64,000 bases of DNA from Rhodobacterales bacterium HTCC2255. GTDB taxonomy: Bacteria; Pseudomonadota; Alphaproteobacteria; Rhodobacterales; Rhodobacteraceae. The position numbers and the translations under genes were made by a program. Shown here piece after piece: positions 55,925 through 64,000 of the stretch (position 1 is the stretch's first letter; each line of letters begins with the position of its first letter). Where the stretch lies: positions 1,448,066-1,512,065 of the forward strand of contig DS022282.1 in assembly GCA_000153745.1 (NCBI GenBank), read 5' to 3'. A model generated the notes under the pieces. It was not told the DNA's origin and made no database searches. It saw nothing but the letters and a program-made list of their open reading frames with translations.

Positions 55925-56853
55925 TTTTCAATATCCTTTTTTAACGATCGCAATGCAATTAAACTTCCTGCTATTGTAATAAATACGATACCTAAAATCT
56001 GGGTTAAGTTTACTTGTTGTCCTATTAAAACCCAAGCAAAAAATGGACCAAATATTAGGGCTGAATATTCAAAAACAGCTACCTGAGAAGCTTGTCCAAT
56101 TTGATAAGCTCGAAAAATTAGTCCAATTCCTAAAATAGCTCCAATAGCTTGCAATATAATCCATGGCATTATGTTTCCAATATTCCATACCCACCCGCGT
56201 ATAATAAATCCTGCGGGTCCATTCGCAACATCAGGATTAACCCATGTAATAACGAATAGTGCACATATTCCAACAAAGCTTTGCATTATCATTATGCTGG
56301 CTAACAAAGATAAAGTTGTTTCCCCTTCACATAATTGTCTGGTTGCTACTGCGGCCATTGCGTAAAATAGGCCCCCTAAAACTGGCAAAAAACTCAAAAA
56401 TGTTAGATCACTTATTTGAGTATCAACAACTAATATAATTCCTACAAAACCAATAAAAACTGCAATTATTTGAATGATACTTATTGATTGGCGCAGAATT
56501 AAACCTGAAATTAATAAAATAAAAATAGGTGAAGTAAACAAGCCAGCTAAAGCCTGAGCCATTGGAATAAATGCTAACGACCAAAAATAAAAAATCATAG
56601 CTATTGTTAGTAGCAAACTTCGAAATGCTACGGCCCAATTTCTTTTTGGCCATATTGTAATTTTCCAAAAATAAGCAATACAAGCTATTAATGGTAGTGC
56701 AATTATTGCTCGAATAATTTGAAATTGCCAAAGACTTACCACTTCGGCAATAAAAACTATAAAGTTATCTGTAAAGCCAAGCACGAGCATTGCACCAATC
56801 ATGGAAAGTGCTGCACCACGGTCATTAACGGGAAAATTATTATTCATACACAT
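55921..56853 (-). CDS. EamA/DMT family transporter
   Basis: 310-residue inner-membrane protein with ten predicted helices in two EamA repeats (about 15-140 and 155-300). Substrate unknown; family members move amino acids, nucleobases or other metabolites. Two ATG codons (56853 and 56847) are possible, and neither has a clear ribosome-binding site. Coupled by ATGA to the DUF1059-like gene. Confidence 0.87.
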   Translation of the reverse strand: MCMNNNFPVNDRGAALSMIGAMLVLGFTDNFIVFIAEVVSLWQFQIIRAIIALPLIACIAYFWKITIWPKRNWAVAFRSLLLTIAMIFYFWSLAFIPMAQALAGLFTSPIFILLISGLILRQSISIIQIIAVFIGFVGIILVVDTQISDLTFLSFLPVLGGLFYAMAAVATRQLCEGETTLSLLASIMIMQSFVGICALFVITWVNPDVANGPAGFIIRGWVWNIGNIMPWIILQAIGAILGIGLIFRAYQIGQASQVAVFEYSALIFGPFFAWVLIGQQVNLTQILGIVFITIAGSLIALRSLKKDIEK

Positions 56854-56937
56854 TCGTAAATCTAATAGCTTTTATTTTCTATCTTAAAACCGACCTAAAT
56901 AGACAAGAATGAATCTATACCTAAATATTCTAAGGAG

Positions 56938-58143
56938 CTAGCCGCGCTCAAAAAATCCATTATGAGCCTTGTTAATGCCGTAAGTTATAGTGCTCGCTCC
57001 GAACCTTTTGTTAATAGTATCTAGTGTTCTTGATAGACGCTCGCGGTCATTTTTTTTTGCCATCTCCATTGGTAAAAGCATTTCACCTGAGCGTTTATTC
57101 AGAGGTAATATATTCCCAAGGTGTACTGAAATCGATGAAATAAGGTAGGGATGTTTTTGGGAATACATCATGCGCCAAAGCCTGCGGTTTATATCTAAAA
57201 AATGTGCAGTGTCCTGGCTATAGTGTGTTTTTACACTGTGACCCCAGCGATTTCTTGGATTTTGAATTCTTAGGAATAGAGAAAACTGAGATGCCGTATA
57301 GTTATCTCGTCTTAATCTTGCTACTGATTTTTCAATTAACCATCTAGAAACAAGATAAGCATTTTTTAATGTTCTATTTTCGGGGGCTAACATTTTACTA
57401 TTACCATAACCACCACGCTTTGTTGTTTCTAACGGAATATCTTCTCCTTGAAGTAAGCGTATAAAGCGCTCACCTATTATGGAGCCCCAAATTTTACGTG
57501 CATGCCTAGGGTCTAGATTATACATTTGCTCACAATTATGAATACCTGCAGAATTTAATTTAAATAATACGCCTCTTCCAATGCCCGGTAAGTCGCCAAG
57601 TGGGATATTTGATAATCTTTGAGGCATATTATCTGGAGATAGCCATTGCATTCCATCTGGTTTTTCAAGTTTACCTGCTATTTTTGCTAAAAGATGGTTA
57701 GAGCCTATTCCAGCAGAAAATTTTAAATTTTCTCCTATTTCATATTTTAATGCATCTTTCATGGTTTTTACTAACTTAGATGCAACGTTTAAATTCGATG
57801 TTGTACCGCCAAGTGCAATTTGAAATTCATCTACACTGCGTACGTACTCTAATTCAGCGTATTGATCAAAAATTCTAGCAATGCGTTGATTGTAACGAAC
57901 ATATAAGCGATGCCTTGAGGGCCGTAAGATAATTTTTGGACATAAGATTTTTGCTTCTTTAATACTCATTGTGGTTTTCACACCAAAATATTTTGCTTCG
58001 TAGCTTGCTGCAACGAGGCAGCCTACATCACCTTCCATCGCGGTAATACCTACCGGTTTTCCGCGTAAATACGGCTCTTCGTGTTGCTCAACGCTAGCAA
58101 AAAAGCTGTTCATATCTATGTAAATTGTACGAAATGGGTGCAT
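56938..58143 (-). CDS. Y-family DNA polymerase
   Basis: Translesion polymerase of 401 residues. Catalytic acidic residues are in YIDMNSFFASVEQ (first Asp) and RSVDEFQIALGG (Asp-Glu pair), and a helix-hairpin-helix motif is in LPGIGRGVL. The palm motif SVDEFQ differs from the SIDEAY of standard DinB, so this is a divergent Pol IV-like branch, often labelled ImpB/MucB/SamB in Rhodobacterales. It diverges from an unknown 107-residue gene across only 22 bases. Confidence 0.9.
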   Translation of the reverse strand: MHPFRTIYIDMNSFFASVEQHEEPYLRGKPVGITAMEGDVGCLVAASYEAKYFGVKTTMSIKEAKILCPKIILRPSRHRLYVRYNQRIARIFDQYAELEYVRSVDEFQIALGGTTSNLNVASKLVKTMKDALKYEIGENLKFSAGIGSNHLLAKIAGKLEKPDGMQWLSPDNMPQRLSNIPLGDLPGIGRGVLFKLNSAGIHNCEQMYNLDPRHARKIWGSIIGERFIRLLQGEDIPLETTKRGGYGNSKMLAPENRTLKNAYLVSRWLIEKSVARLRRDNYTASQFSLFLRIQNPRNRWGHSVKTHYSQDTAHFLDINRRLWRMMYSQKHPYLISSISVHLGNILPLNKRSGEMLLPMEMAKKNDRERLSRTLDTINKRFGASTITYGINKAHNGFFERG

Positions 58144-58165
58144 TTTATATTGCGAATCTACCTAA

Positions 58166-58489
58166 ATGTTCACTATATGTTCTATCATGGAATTTAAAAA
58201 GAAAATATCAAATGTTGCATTTGGCGGTAATTGGTCAGAAGAATTAATCACAGAATATGAAATTTTGGAGTCGCTGGCGTCCTTACAGTGGGCAGTTGAT
58301 AATTGCCGTAAACGAGAGGTGAATACTCTTGAAGTGAATGCTGCTTTAATTCATTTAACAAAAGATCTTGAAAAAGGGAAAATACTTTCTGATAGGTTTA
58401 CGAGAGGACATTTAATAATTGACCAAAATTCACGGGAAATACATTTTCGTGAATGTTTTCGTCTAATAAAAGTTTGGCTTAAGGCTTGA
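58166..58489 (+). CDS. hypothetical protein divergent from Y-family polymerase
   Basis: 107 codons (100 if the ATG at 58187 is used). Soluble, mostly helical; the residues LESLASLQWAVDNCRKREVN and the C-terminal HFRECFRLIKVWL are the most distinctive. I do not recognise the family. It overlaps the converging ureohydrolase gene by 11 bases. Control sequences for it and for the polymerase gene must overlap in the 22-base space, so a shared regulation is likely. Confidence 0.65.
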   Translation: MFTICSIMEFKKKISNVAFGGNWSEELITEYEILESLASLQWAVDNCRKREVNTLEVNAALIHLTKDLEKGKILSDRFTRGHLIIDQNSREIHFRECFRLIKVWLKA

Positions 58490-59459
58490 AGCTATTTTCT
58501 GCAATCATTGAAATCATTTCAAACATAATAGAGGCTGCGGTTAAAGCTGTAATATTATTTGGACTATCTTTGGTTGGCATCATACAGACCACGTCACCTC
58601 CAACAATATTCAAGCCACGGGCAGCACGTAATAAAGCTATCGCTTCATCGATATCAAAGCCTTTCTCTCCAGGCTCAATATTAGATACGCCAGGTGCAAT
58701 AGTTGGATCAAGACAGTCGAGATCAAAAGTAATATAAACGGGCCGATCTCCTAATACTTTTATTATTTGAGAAATTACATCAGTTAGCCCACGCTGTCTA
58801 AAGTCTTTCATAGTAACAATGTTATACCCATAATCATAAGCTGGCTGTAGCCAATCTAATGTTCTTGGGTGACCACGTAATCCAATTTGCATTGAGCGAG
58901 ATGGATCAATTTTTCCTTGATCTGCAAGGTATGCACCCCAATGAGCAGCTGATTTTTTTGCCCCAAGGAAATGATCAACTTTTGTAAAAACATCTGTATG
59001 CGCGTCAAGGTGAAGAAAGCTTATTGGTTGACCGTTTGAGAGTTGCCCGCACCCTAAAGCTTGAATAATTCCACCTGTAATAGAATGGTCGCCACCAATT
59101 GAAACTGGCCTAACCCCTGCTTCATCTATTTCAGTAAAAAAATCAGTAATTCTCTCTATGCAGTCTTCATTGTCATTGGCACGGGGAAAGGGGACATCCC
59201 CAAGGTCTGTTATTTTGGCGAGTGTCCATGGATCTATTTTAAAGTCTGCATGTGCTCTTCTATGTACTGCGGATACATTGCGAAGGGCGCGAGGACCAAG
59301 ATGTTGATCTCTTTCAGTGGTGCCATTTCCTGTTGAATGAGGGACCCCTACTAAGGCTATGTCTTGATTGTTTAATACTTCATTTTTGCACCTAAACATT
59401 GTTGGAATTCCCCACCAATATAGGTTTTCCATCATTGAACGATCGTGTTCATCAGCCAT
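58479..59459 (-). CDS. speB: agmatinase / ureohydrolase family protein
   Basis: Binuclear manganese hydrolase of the arginase family, 326 residues. The metal ligands are all present: SIGGDHSITGG (His), LHLDAHTD (Asp, His, Asp) and FDLDCLDPTIAPG (Asp, Asp). It hydrolyses a guanidino compound to urea plus amine. Agmatine is the default, but guanidinobutyrate or guanidine are also possible, because the substrate loop (around SFLHLDAHTDVFTKV) cannot be read for specificity. Confidence 0.87.
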   Translation of the reverse strand: MADEHDRSMMENLYWWGIPTMFRCKNEVLNNQDIALVGVPHSTGNGTTERDQHLGPRALRNVSAVHRRAHADFKIDPWTLAKITDLGDVPFPRANDNEDCIERITDFFTEIDEAGVRPVSIGGDHSITGGIIQALGCGQLSNGQPISFLHLDAHTDVFTKVDHFLGAKKSAAHWGAYLADQGKIDPSRSMQIGLRGHPRTLDWLQPAYDYGYNIVTMKDFRQRGLTDVISQIIKVLGDRPVYITFDLDCLDPTIAPGVSNIEPGEKGFDIDEAIALLRAARGLNIVGGDVVCMMPTKDSPNNITALTAASIMFEMISMIAENSFKP

Positions 59460-59671
59460 TAGATTTTTCCCAAAAAGAATGAAACTTATATTATTTATGT
59501 TGTTTGCAATATTTAGCTTTATGAATAATCCTAAGTTTTTTTATTAGTTTTAGTCAACGCTGTTTATTTTTAAACAAAGTATAGGTAATCTTAATTTAGT
59601 TAATAATTAATCAATATTTTTAATATTAACTTTTAATTTTTGCACTAATTCCTAATTGAATAGGAAATTAA

Positions 59672-60436
59672 ATGAATACTCCTATTTTTGCAGACTTAAC
59701 GAGTACAGCTATTATTGTAAGCGCAGTGTTTCTTGTGGGTTTATCTAAAGGTGGTTTTGGTGGAGTTTTTGGTATTTTGGGTGTGCCAATTTTAACATTG
59801 ATTATGCCTCCACTTGAAGCAGTAGCGTTTTTGTTACCTATTTATTTGGTTATGGATATTATTAGTTTATGGACTTGGCGTGGGCAGTGGCACAAGGGGT
59901 TGGTTTGGAATATATTACCAATGGCTATCTTGGGAATCTGTGTGGGTTGGATTACTGCATCTATAGTATCTGATAAGATCGTTAGTTTCTTAGTCGGCTC
60001 TATAGCACTTTTATTTGTATTCCAGCGTGTAGTCCTAAAGCAGGATAAAAGTTTTAAAACTTCAGTTGTAGTAAAGAGTTGGTCAGGTCATTTTTGGGGT
60101 TTAATTGCAGGTTTTACTAGTTTTATAGCACATGCTGGAGGCCCACCTTTTCAAATATATGCAATGCCTCTACGTCTAGATCCTAAAGTATTTACCAGTT
60201 CTAGTGTATTAATATTTTCAGTTCTTAACTTCGTTAAAATTGGCCCTTATGTAGCATTAGGCCGACTTAATCTTAGTATAACATGGTCTGCGCTTACAAT
60301 GATACCTATAGCGATATGTGCAACTTTATTGGGTGCATTAATAGTGAAAAAAATGAATACAGAAATATTTTATCCAATTATGTATGGATTTTTAACTTTG
60401 ATTTCATTGAGGTTAATTGTGGCATCTCTACTGTAA
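59672..60436 (+). CDS. TauE/SafE family anion exporter
   Basis: 254-residue inner-membrane protein with about eight helices. The N-terminus VFLVGLSKGGFGGVFGILG has the repeat motif of the TauE/SafE (TSUP) family, and AHAGGPPFQIYAMP is the matching second-half motif. The family carries sulfite, sulfoacetate or similar anions. TAGGAA ribosome-binding site 6 bases before the ATG. It stands alone. Confidence 0.87.
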   Translation: MNTPIFADLTSTAIIVSAVFLVGLSKGGFGGVFGILGVPILTLIMPPLEAVAFLLPIYLVMDIISLWTWRGQWHKGLVWNILPMAILGICVGWITASIVSDKIVSFLVGSIALLFVFQRVVLKQDKSFKTSVVVKSWSGHFWGLIAGFTSFIAHAGGPPFQIYAMPLRLDPKVFTSSSVLIFSVLNFVKIGPYVALGRLNLSITWSALTMIPIAICATLLGALIVKKMNTEIFYPIMYGFLTLISLRLIVASLL

Positions 60437-60461
60437 AAAACCTATTCTGTTTCAACTAAAA

Positions 60462-61436
60462 TCAGGTATTAATTTCTTCATTTATATAGATTTGTATAAT
60501 ATCTTTGAAATCTTTGTCAGCAACAAATCCTAATTCAATTGCTCTATCTGCCATAAAATTTTGTGGCCAATTATTGACTATATCTTCTATTTTTTTATCA
60601 GGAATTTTTTTTATTAATTTGCTAGTTTTTGTTCCAGCAATCTCTTCTAAGGCAAGGATCTGATCTGAAATTGAACACGAAACACCTGGTAAATTTAAAG
60701 AGCGCCTGTTCCCAAGCTTTTTAAAGTCTAATTTAGCAGCGTGTCTTAAAAACCTAATTGCACTTAGTGGACTAGCAAACCAATGACAAAGATTTTCGGG
60801 TACAGGTAAAATAGCTTCAATTCCATTTAAAGGCTCTCGGATAATGCTAGAATAAAAAGAACTAGCAGCTTTATTGGGCTTGCCAGGACGTACTACAATG
60901 GTTGGCAGACGAAGTGCGACTCCATCTAAAAATCCTTTACGACTATATTCGTTAATAAGGATTTCACCAACTAGTTTTTGTGCGCCATAAGATGTTTCTG
61001 GGTTTGGAGAGAAGTCATCATTTATTGCGCTGGGGTATGGCCCACTAAAAACAGCAAGAGATGAAGCGTAAATGAATTTTGGTTTGTAGGAGCCATTCGA
61101 TGTAAGGAATTTTTTACGAATTCCTTCAAGTAAATGCCAAGTACCTTTAGCATTTATATCCCACCCTTTTTCAAAGTTTTCTTCAGCGTCACCAGATACA
61201 ATTGCTGCAAGATGGTAAATAATGTCAGGTTTTTGATTAATGAGTTCTGAAATTATATTAGGGTCAGAAATATCACCTGTTTTTATTTTATAGGAGTTTT
61301 TATGATTTTCAATTTTTGGTGGAATGACATCAAACAAGGTAATATCATGAATTTCTCCATTAAAATCGTTTTTAATTATAGATCTAGCAAGTCGCATGCC
61401 TATCATGCCAGCTGCACCAATAATTAATATTTTCAT
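60462..61436 (-). CDS. denD: NAD-dependent epimerase/dehydratase, DenD-like
   Basis: 324-residue short-chain-type dehydrogenase. The NAD motif is IGAAGMIGMRLA, and the catalytic Tyr-x-x-x-Lys is in TSYGAQKLVGE with a Ser in YASSLAVF upstream. The segment LPTIVVRPGKPNKAASSFYS with IREPLNG is characteristic of D-erythronate dehydrogenase, which oxidises D-erythronate at C2. Other den genes (DenK/OtnK, OtnC) are not in the window, so the symbol rests on sequence alone. Confidence 0.78.
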   Translation of the reverse strand: MKILIIGAAGMIGMRLARSIIKNDFNGEIHDITLFDVIPPKIENHKNSYKIKTGDISDPNIISELINQKPDIIYHLAAIVSGDAEENFEKGWDINAKGTWHLLEGIRKKFLTSNGSYKPKFIYASSLAVFSGPYPSAINDDFSPNPETSYGAQKLVGEILINEYSRKGFLDGVALRLPTIVVRPGKPNKAASSFYSSIIREPLNGIEAILPVPENLCHWFASPLSAIRFLRHAAKLDFKKLGNRRSLNLPGVSCSISDQILALEEIAGTKTSKLIKKIPDKKIEDIVNNWPQNFMADRAIELGFVADKDFKDIIQIYINEEINT

Positions 61437-61559
61437 AATGTCCTCACATTTTGCAATGGCTGCTAATGGAAAATAAAATTACCTAAACATATATATCATT
61501 TTATATAAAGTTATGTTGATATTATAGCCTCATATTTTGATTATATTTTACAATCTAAT

Positions 61560-62507
61560 TTACGCGCTCATTCTCGCAGCAATTAATCCAATAAGTTTTT
61601 TATGGTCTACGTCAAAATTACGAATTCCTTCTGCTAACTTTTCGGTTGCCATAGGATCAGCATTCATTTCCCATCTAAAGGTTGCTTCATCCATTGAAAT
61701 TGGAAGAATGCCACTTGTATTATTTGGTGATAAAGCTTGTTCTAGTATCGATGTATCATTTCCCATTTCGTCCAAAAGACTTGGTGCAATAGTAAGATTA
61801 TCACATCCTGCAAGTGCTTTTATCTGATCACTACTTCTAAAAGATGCACCCATTACAACAGTTTCTATATTATTCGATTTATAGTAATCATAAATTTTAT
61901 GAACTGATTTAACGCCTGGATCTTCATGTGGTAAATATGAATCACGACCTTCTGCTTTTTTATACCAGTCAGTAATTCTCCCTACAAATGGAGAAATTAA
62001 AAATGCTTTTGCATCAGCACATGCAACTGCCTGAGCCATTGAAAATAATAATGTTAAGTTACAATCAATGCCATCATTTTGTAAAATTTCAGCAGCACGT
62101 ATACCTTCCCAAGTAGACGCAAGTTTTATGAGTATTTGGTTTCTTTTTATGCCACGCTTTTCATATTCTGCAATAATGTCTCTACCTCTAGTAACAGACT
62201 TTTCAGTATCAAAAGAAAGACAAGCATCTACTTCTGTTGATACGCGTCCTGGAACAAGTGCTGCTAATTCAGCGCCCATTGCAACTGTTAATGTTTCGGT
62301 TACTTGTTCTGGTGTCTGGCCAGTTTTTTTACCTGTATCTATTTCAGTGACAACTAATTCTTCTGTTGCTGGATCTGTTAATGCCTTTAGAACTAGTGAT
62401 GGATTTGTTGTACAGTCAACTGGTTTGTATTCCTTAACGGCAGCAGCCTCTCCAGTATCTGCCACAACAACAGTCATCTCTCTAAGTTGCTCTAAAACAG
62501 TTTTCAT
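61560..62507 (-). CDS. tal: transaldolase
   Basis: Pentose-phosphate-pathway enzyme that moves a dihydroxyacetone unit. 315 residues, TalB-type length. The Schiff-base lysine lies in QILIKLASTWEGIRAAEIL. Also present are CTTNPSLVLKAL near the N-terminus and MGASFRSSDQIKALAGCD. Monocistronic by spacing; the GAAA-rich 5' side has a plausible AAGGAAAT ribosome-binding site. Confidence 0.95.
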   Translation of the reverse strand: MKTVLEQLREMTVVVADTGEAAAVKEYKPVDCTTNPSLVLKALTDPATEELVVTEIDTGKKTGQTPEQVTETLTVAMGAELAALVPGRVSTEVDACLSFDTEKSVTRGRDIIAEYEKRGIKRNQILIKLASTWEGIRAAEILQNDGIDCNLTLLFSMAQAVACADAKAFLISPFVGRITDWYKKAEGRDSYLPHEDPGVKSVHKIYDYYKSNNIETVVMGASFRSSDQIKALAGCDNLTIAPSLLDEMGNDTSILEQALSPNNTSGILPISMDEATFRWEMNADPMATEKLAEGIRNFDVDHKKLIGLIAARMSA

Positions 62508-62742
62508 GTTTAATTTCCTTACATTCTCTTTTGGATATTTTGTGATTGTTTGATTATAATTTGAATTACTTATACAACTACTAGCCCAGACAAACAGTCC
62601 TAAAATAATCTTTGATAATAAATAAAAATTATTTAATTTAGATTTATTATCAAATTTTCCCTAATATTCTATTCTTCAATGTACTACTTGGCTTAAGTAA
62701 TAAAATACTTGATATTAGGCGAAACTAAAATGGATTCACTAA

Positions 62743-63576
62743 ATGGTTAAAAGTAAGTATTTTTCTGAAATGGGTGGACACCCGGATCAAACTAATTTGT
62801 TAACTGATCGGGCCGTTTTTACTGATGCATATGCAGTTATTCCTAGGGGCTCAATGCGGGATATAGTTACTAGTTTCTTACCGTTTTGGGATGAAACAAG
62901 ATTATGGGTTATATCGCGCCCACTGAGTGGCTTTTCTGAAACTTTCTCACAATATATAATGGAAGTGCAGCCTGGTGGGGGAAGTGATCAACCTGAGACT
63001 GACACCGATGCGGAAGGTGTTTTATTTGTAGTTGATGGATCAATAGCTATTTCTTTTAATGGAAAAAAATATGACTTAACAGAAGGTGGTTATGCATATC
63101 TCCCAGCAGGTTTAATTTGGAAATTAAGAAATGAAACAGATAAAGTTGCTAAATTTCATTGGATAAGAAAGTCCTATCAATATGTTGATGGCTTAGATAA
63201 GCCAGAACCAATAGTTACAAATGCAAAAGATATTGAACCAACACCTATGCCAGATACAGATGGTAATTGGACAACCACACGCTTTGTAAACCCTGCTGAT
63301 ATTCGCCATGATATGCATGTGACTATAGTAACATTACAGCCTGGGGCTGTAATTCCGTTTTGTGAGACGCATGTAATGGAACATGGACTTTATGTGCTTA
63401 ATGGCAAAGCAGTTTATCGGTTGAACCAAGATTGGGTAGAGGTAGAAGCAGGTGATTATATGCTGTTACGTGCTTTTTGCCCTCAAGCTTGTTACGCTGG
63501 TGGCCCGGATGCATTCCAATATCTTTTGTATAAAGATGTTAATAGGCATATGAATTTAAAATTATCGAAAAATTAA
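62743..63576 (+). CDS. allE: (S)-ureidoglycine aminohydrolase
   Basis: Bicupin Mn-dependent enzyme of 277 residues that takes ammonia from (S)-ureidoglycine in the allantoin/ureide part of purine breakdown. The start, GGHPDQTNLLTDRAVFTDAY, is typical of UGlyAH. Metal-binding cupin motifs are LQPGAVIPFCETHVMEHGLY and the ending MLLRAFCPQACYAGG. No other ureide gene is near in the window; they may lie beyond base 64000. Overlaps the converging tctB-like gene by 4 bases. Confidence 0.9.
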   Translation: MVKSKYFSEMGGHPDQTNLLTDRAVFTDAYAVIPRGSMRDIVTSFLPFWDETRLWVISRPLSGFSETFSQYIMEVQPGGGSDQPETDTDAEGVLFVVDGSIAISFNGKKYDLTEGGYAYLPAGLIWKLRNETDKVAKFHWIRKSYQYVDGLDKPEPIVTNAKDIEPTPMPDTDGNWTTTRFVNPADIRHDMHVTIVTLQPGAVIPFCETHVMEHGLYVLNGKAVYRLNQDWVEVEAGDYMLLRAFCPQACYAGGPDAFQYLLYKDVNRHMNLKLSKN

Positions 63577-64000
63577 GGTAATGGAACAAATAAAATAAAT
63601 TTAAATAAGATAAAAAAGCTGACCATAATGATTGCACCGCTGCATCCGTAAATCAATACTGTTCTAAAGCTCCACTTATCATGCATTGCTGCAATAAGAC
63701 CTGAAGTAAAAGCTATAACTCCAGATGCTAAAAATCCAATGATTGGCATCGCAAAGCAAGTAATAAACATTGCAGAGATAAATAGTACACGTCTCCACCA
63801 TATTCCTTCACCAAAACCTCCTTCGTTAGAAGGTTTAAGCAAGCGAGTTATAAGGGAAGTTCCTGCTGTAATTATTAAAATAATTGCCACGGTTTGTGGA
63901 AATACTTGACTGTCACGGTCTGAATAAGATGTTGTGTCATATAATGTTATTAAGCCAATAAAAATGAATAATGTTGAAATAAACAGTGATCCAAATTGGC
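63573..64000 (-). CDS. tripartite tricarboxylate transporter TctB-like subunit, 3' part
   Basis: The frame runs open to the window edge; the GTG at 63890 is internal. The visible 142 residues or so contain four hydrophobic segments, and the pattern SDRDSQVFPQTVAI near the N-terminal side of the visible part is typical of TctB, the small membrane subunit of tripartite tricarboxylate transporters. The large TctA subunit would follow on the minus strand but does not; only allE (opposite strand) is adjacent, so tctA may be elsewhere. Confidence 0.72.
   Translation of the reverse strand, partial: QFGSLFISTLFIFIGLITLYDTTSYSDRDSQVFPQTVAIILIITAGTSLITRLLKPSNEGGFGEGIWWRRVLFISAMFITCFAMPIIGFLASGVIAFTSGLIAAMHDKWSFRTVLIYGCSGAIIMVSFFILFKFILFVPLP

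Noticed and set aside
59479-59547. 22-codon hydrophobic frame on the plus strand upstream of the agmatinase gene start
   Set aside because: No ribosome-binding site, no coupling to a neighbour, and AT-rich DNA easily yields such hydrophobic short frames.
1-64000. CRISPR arrays, insertion sequences, prophage or integrase genes
   Set aside because: No regularly spaced repeats, transposase, integrase or phage structural genes were found on either strand.

Overview
The window is 64 kb of AT-rich, densely packed bacterial DNA (about one third G+C by eye; I did not compute it). The gene content and order point to an alphaproteobacterium, most likely a streamlined, low-GC, pelagic member of the Rhodobacterales/Roseobacter lineage. 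Supporting signs are the ilvE - petP-like MarR - petR-like response regulator - histone-deacetylase-family - xseB - ispA - dxs series, the leuS-lptE-holA run, the serC-serA operon with a serC-type leader, a NaChBac-type sodium channel, and an iol cluster driven by a LacI-family regulator. This placement is inferred from gene order and family resemblance only. No insertion sequence, prophage, CRISPR array or integrase was seen.

Layout. 1-4.1 kb: 3' part of leuS, then lptE, holA and a GST. 4.1-10.8 kb: a minus-strand housekeeping block (ilvE, rsfS, rlmH, gpmI, ctpA-type protease, rppH, BaiN-like flavoprotein). 10.9-16.1 kb: petP/petR-like regulators running into hdac, xseB, ispA and dxs. 16.1-23.6 kb: mostly minus strand, with a voltage-gated sodium channel, an RNA uracil methyltransferase, CCA-adding enzyme, two Nudix enzymes, Hsp33, an esterase and ilvA. 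23.9-33.8 kb: argG, yggT, an MFS protein, mepA, dapD, a HAD phosphatase, serA/serC and divergent serB. 33.98-34.07 kb: tRNA-Ser(GCU). 34.2-38.4 kb: accessory-looking genes (TPR-sulfotransferase, HD protein, family 25 glycosyltransferase, small secreted protein).

37.8-39.1 kb is the least explained stretch. It holds an attenuator-like RNA in front of a small secreted protein. It also holds a three-gene micro-operon on the minus strand, 25, 59 and 52 codons long, joined by ATGA overlaps and absent from ordinary ORF calling. A GC-rich run of four tandem hairpins follows, then a ChvI/ChvG-like two-component system. This is my best candidate for something undescribed.

41.3-55.7 kb is an inositol regulon. 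A PhyH-family dioxygenase diverges from an ABC sugar importer, a coupled small membrane protein and a LacI-family regulator. A minus-strand trio (two Gfo/Idh/MocA dehydrogenases and an IolE-like TIM barrel) diverges from iolD-iolC-iolB-iolJ-iolG. Three copies of one operator, core TGCAACCGGTTGCA, lie in exactly the two divergent control regions, so one repressor very probably governs transport, catabolism and the dioxygenase. IolA (methylmalonate-semialdehyde dehydrogenase) is not in the window.

55.7-64 kb: a DUF1059-like protein, a DMT transporter, a Y-family polymerase diverging from an unknown gene, an agmatinase-family hydrolase, TauE, a DenD-like dehydrogenase, transaldolase, ureidoglycine aminohydrolase and the 3' part of a TctB-like transporter subunit.
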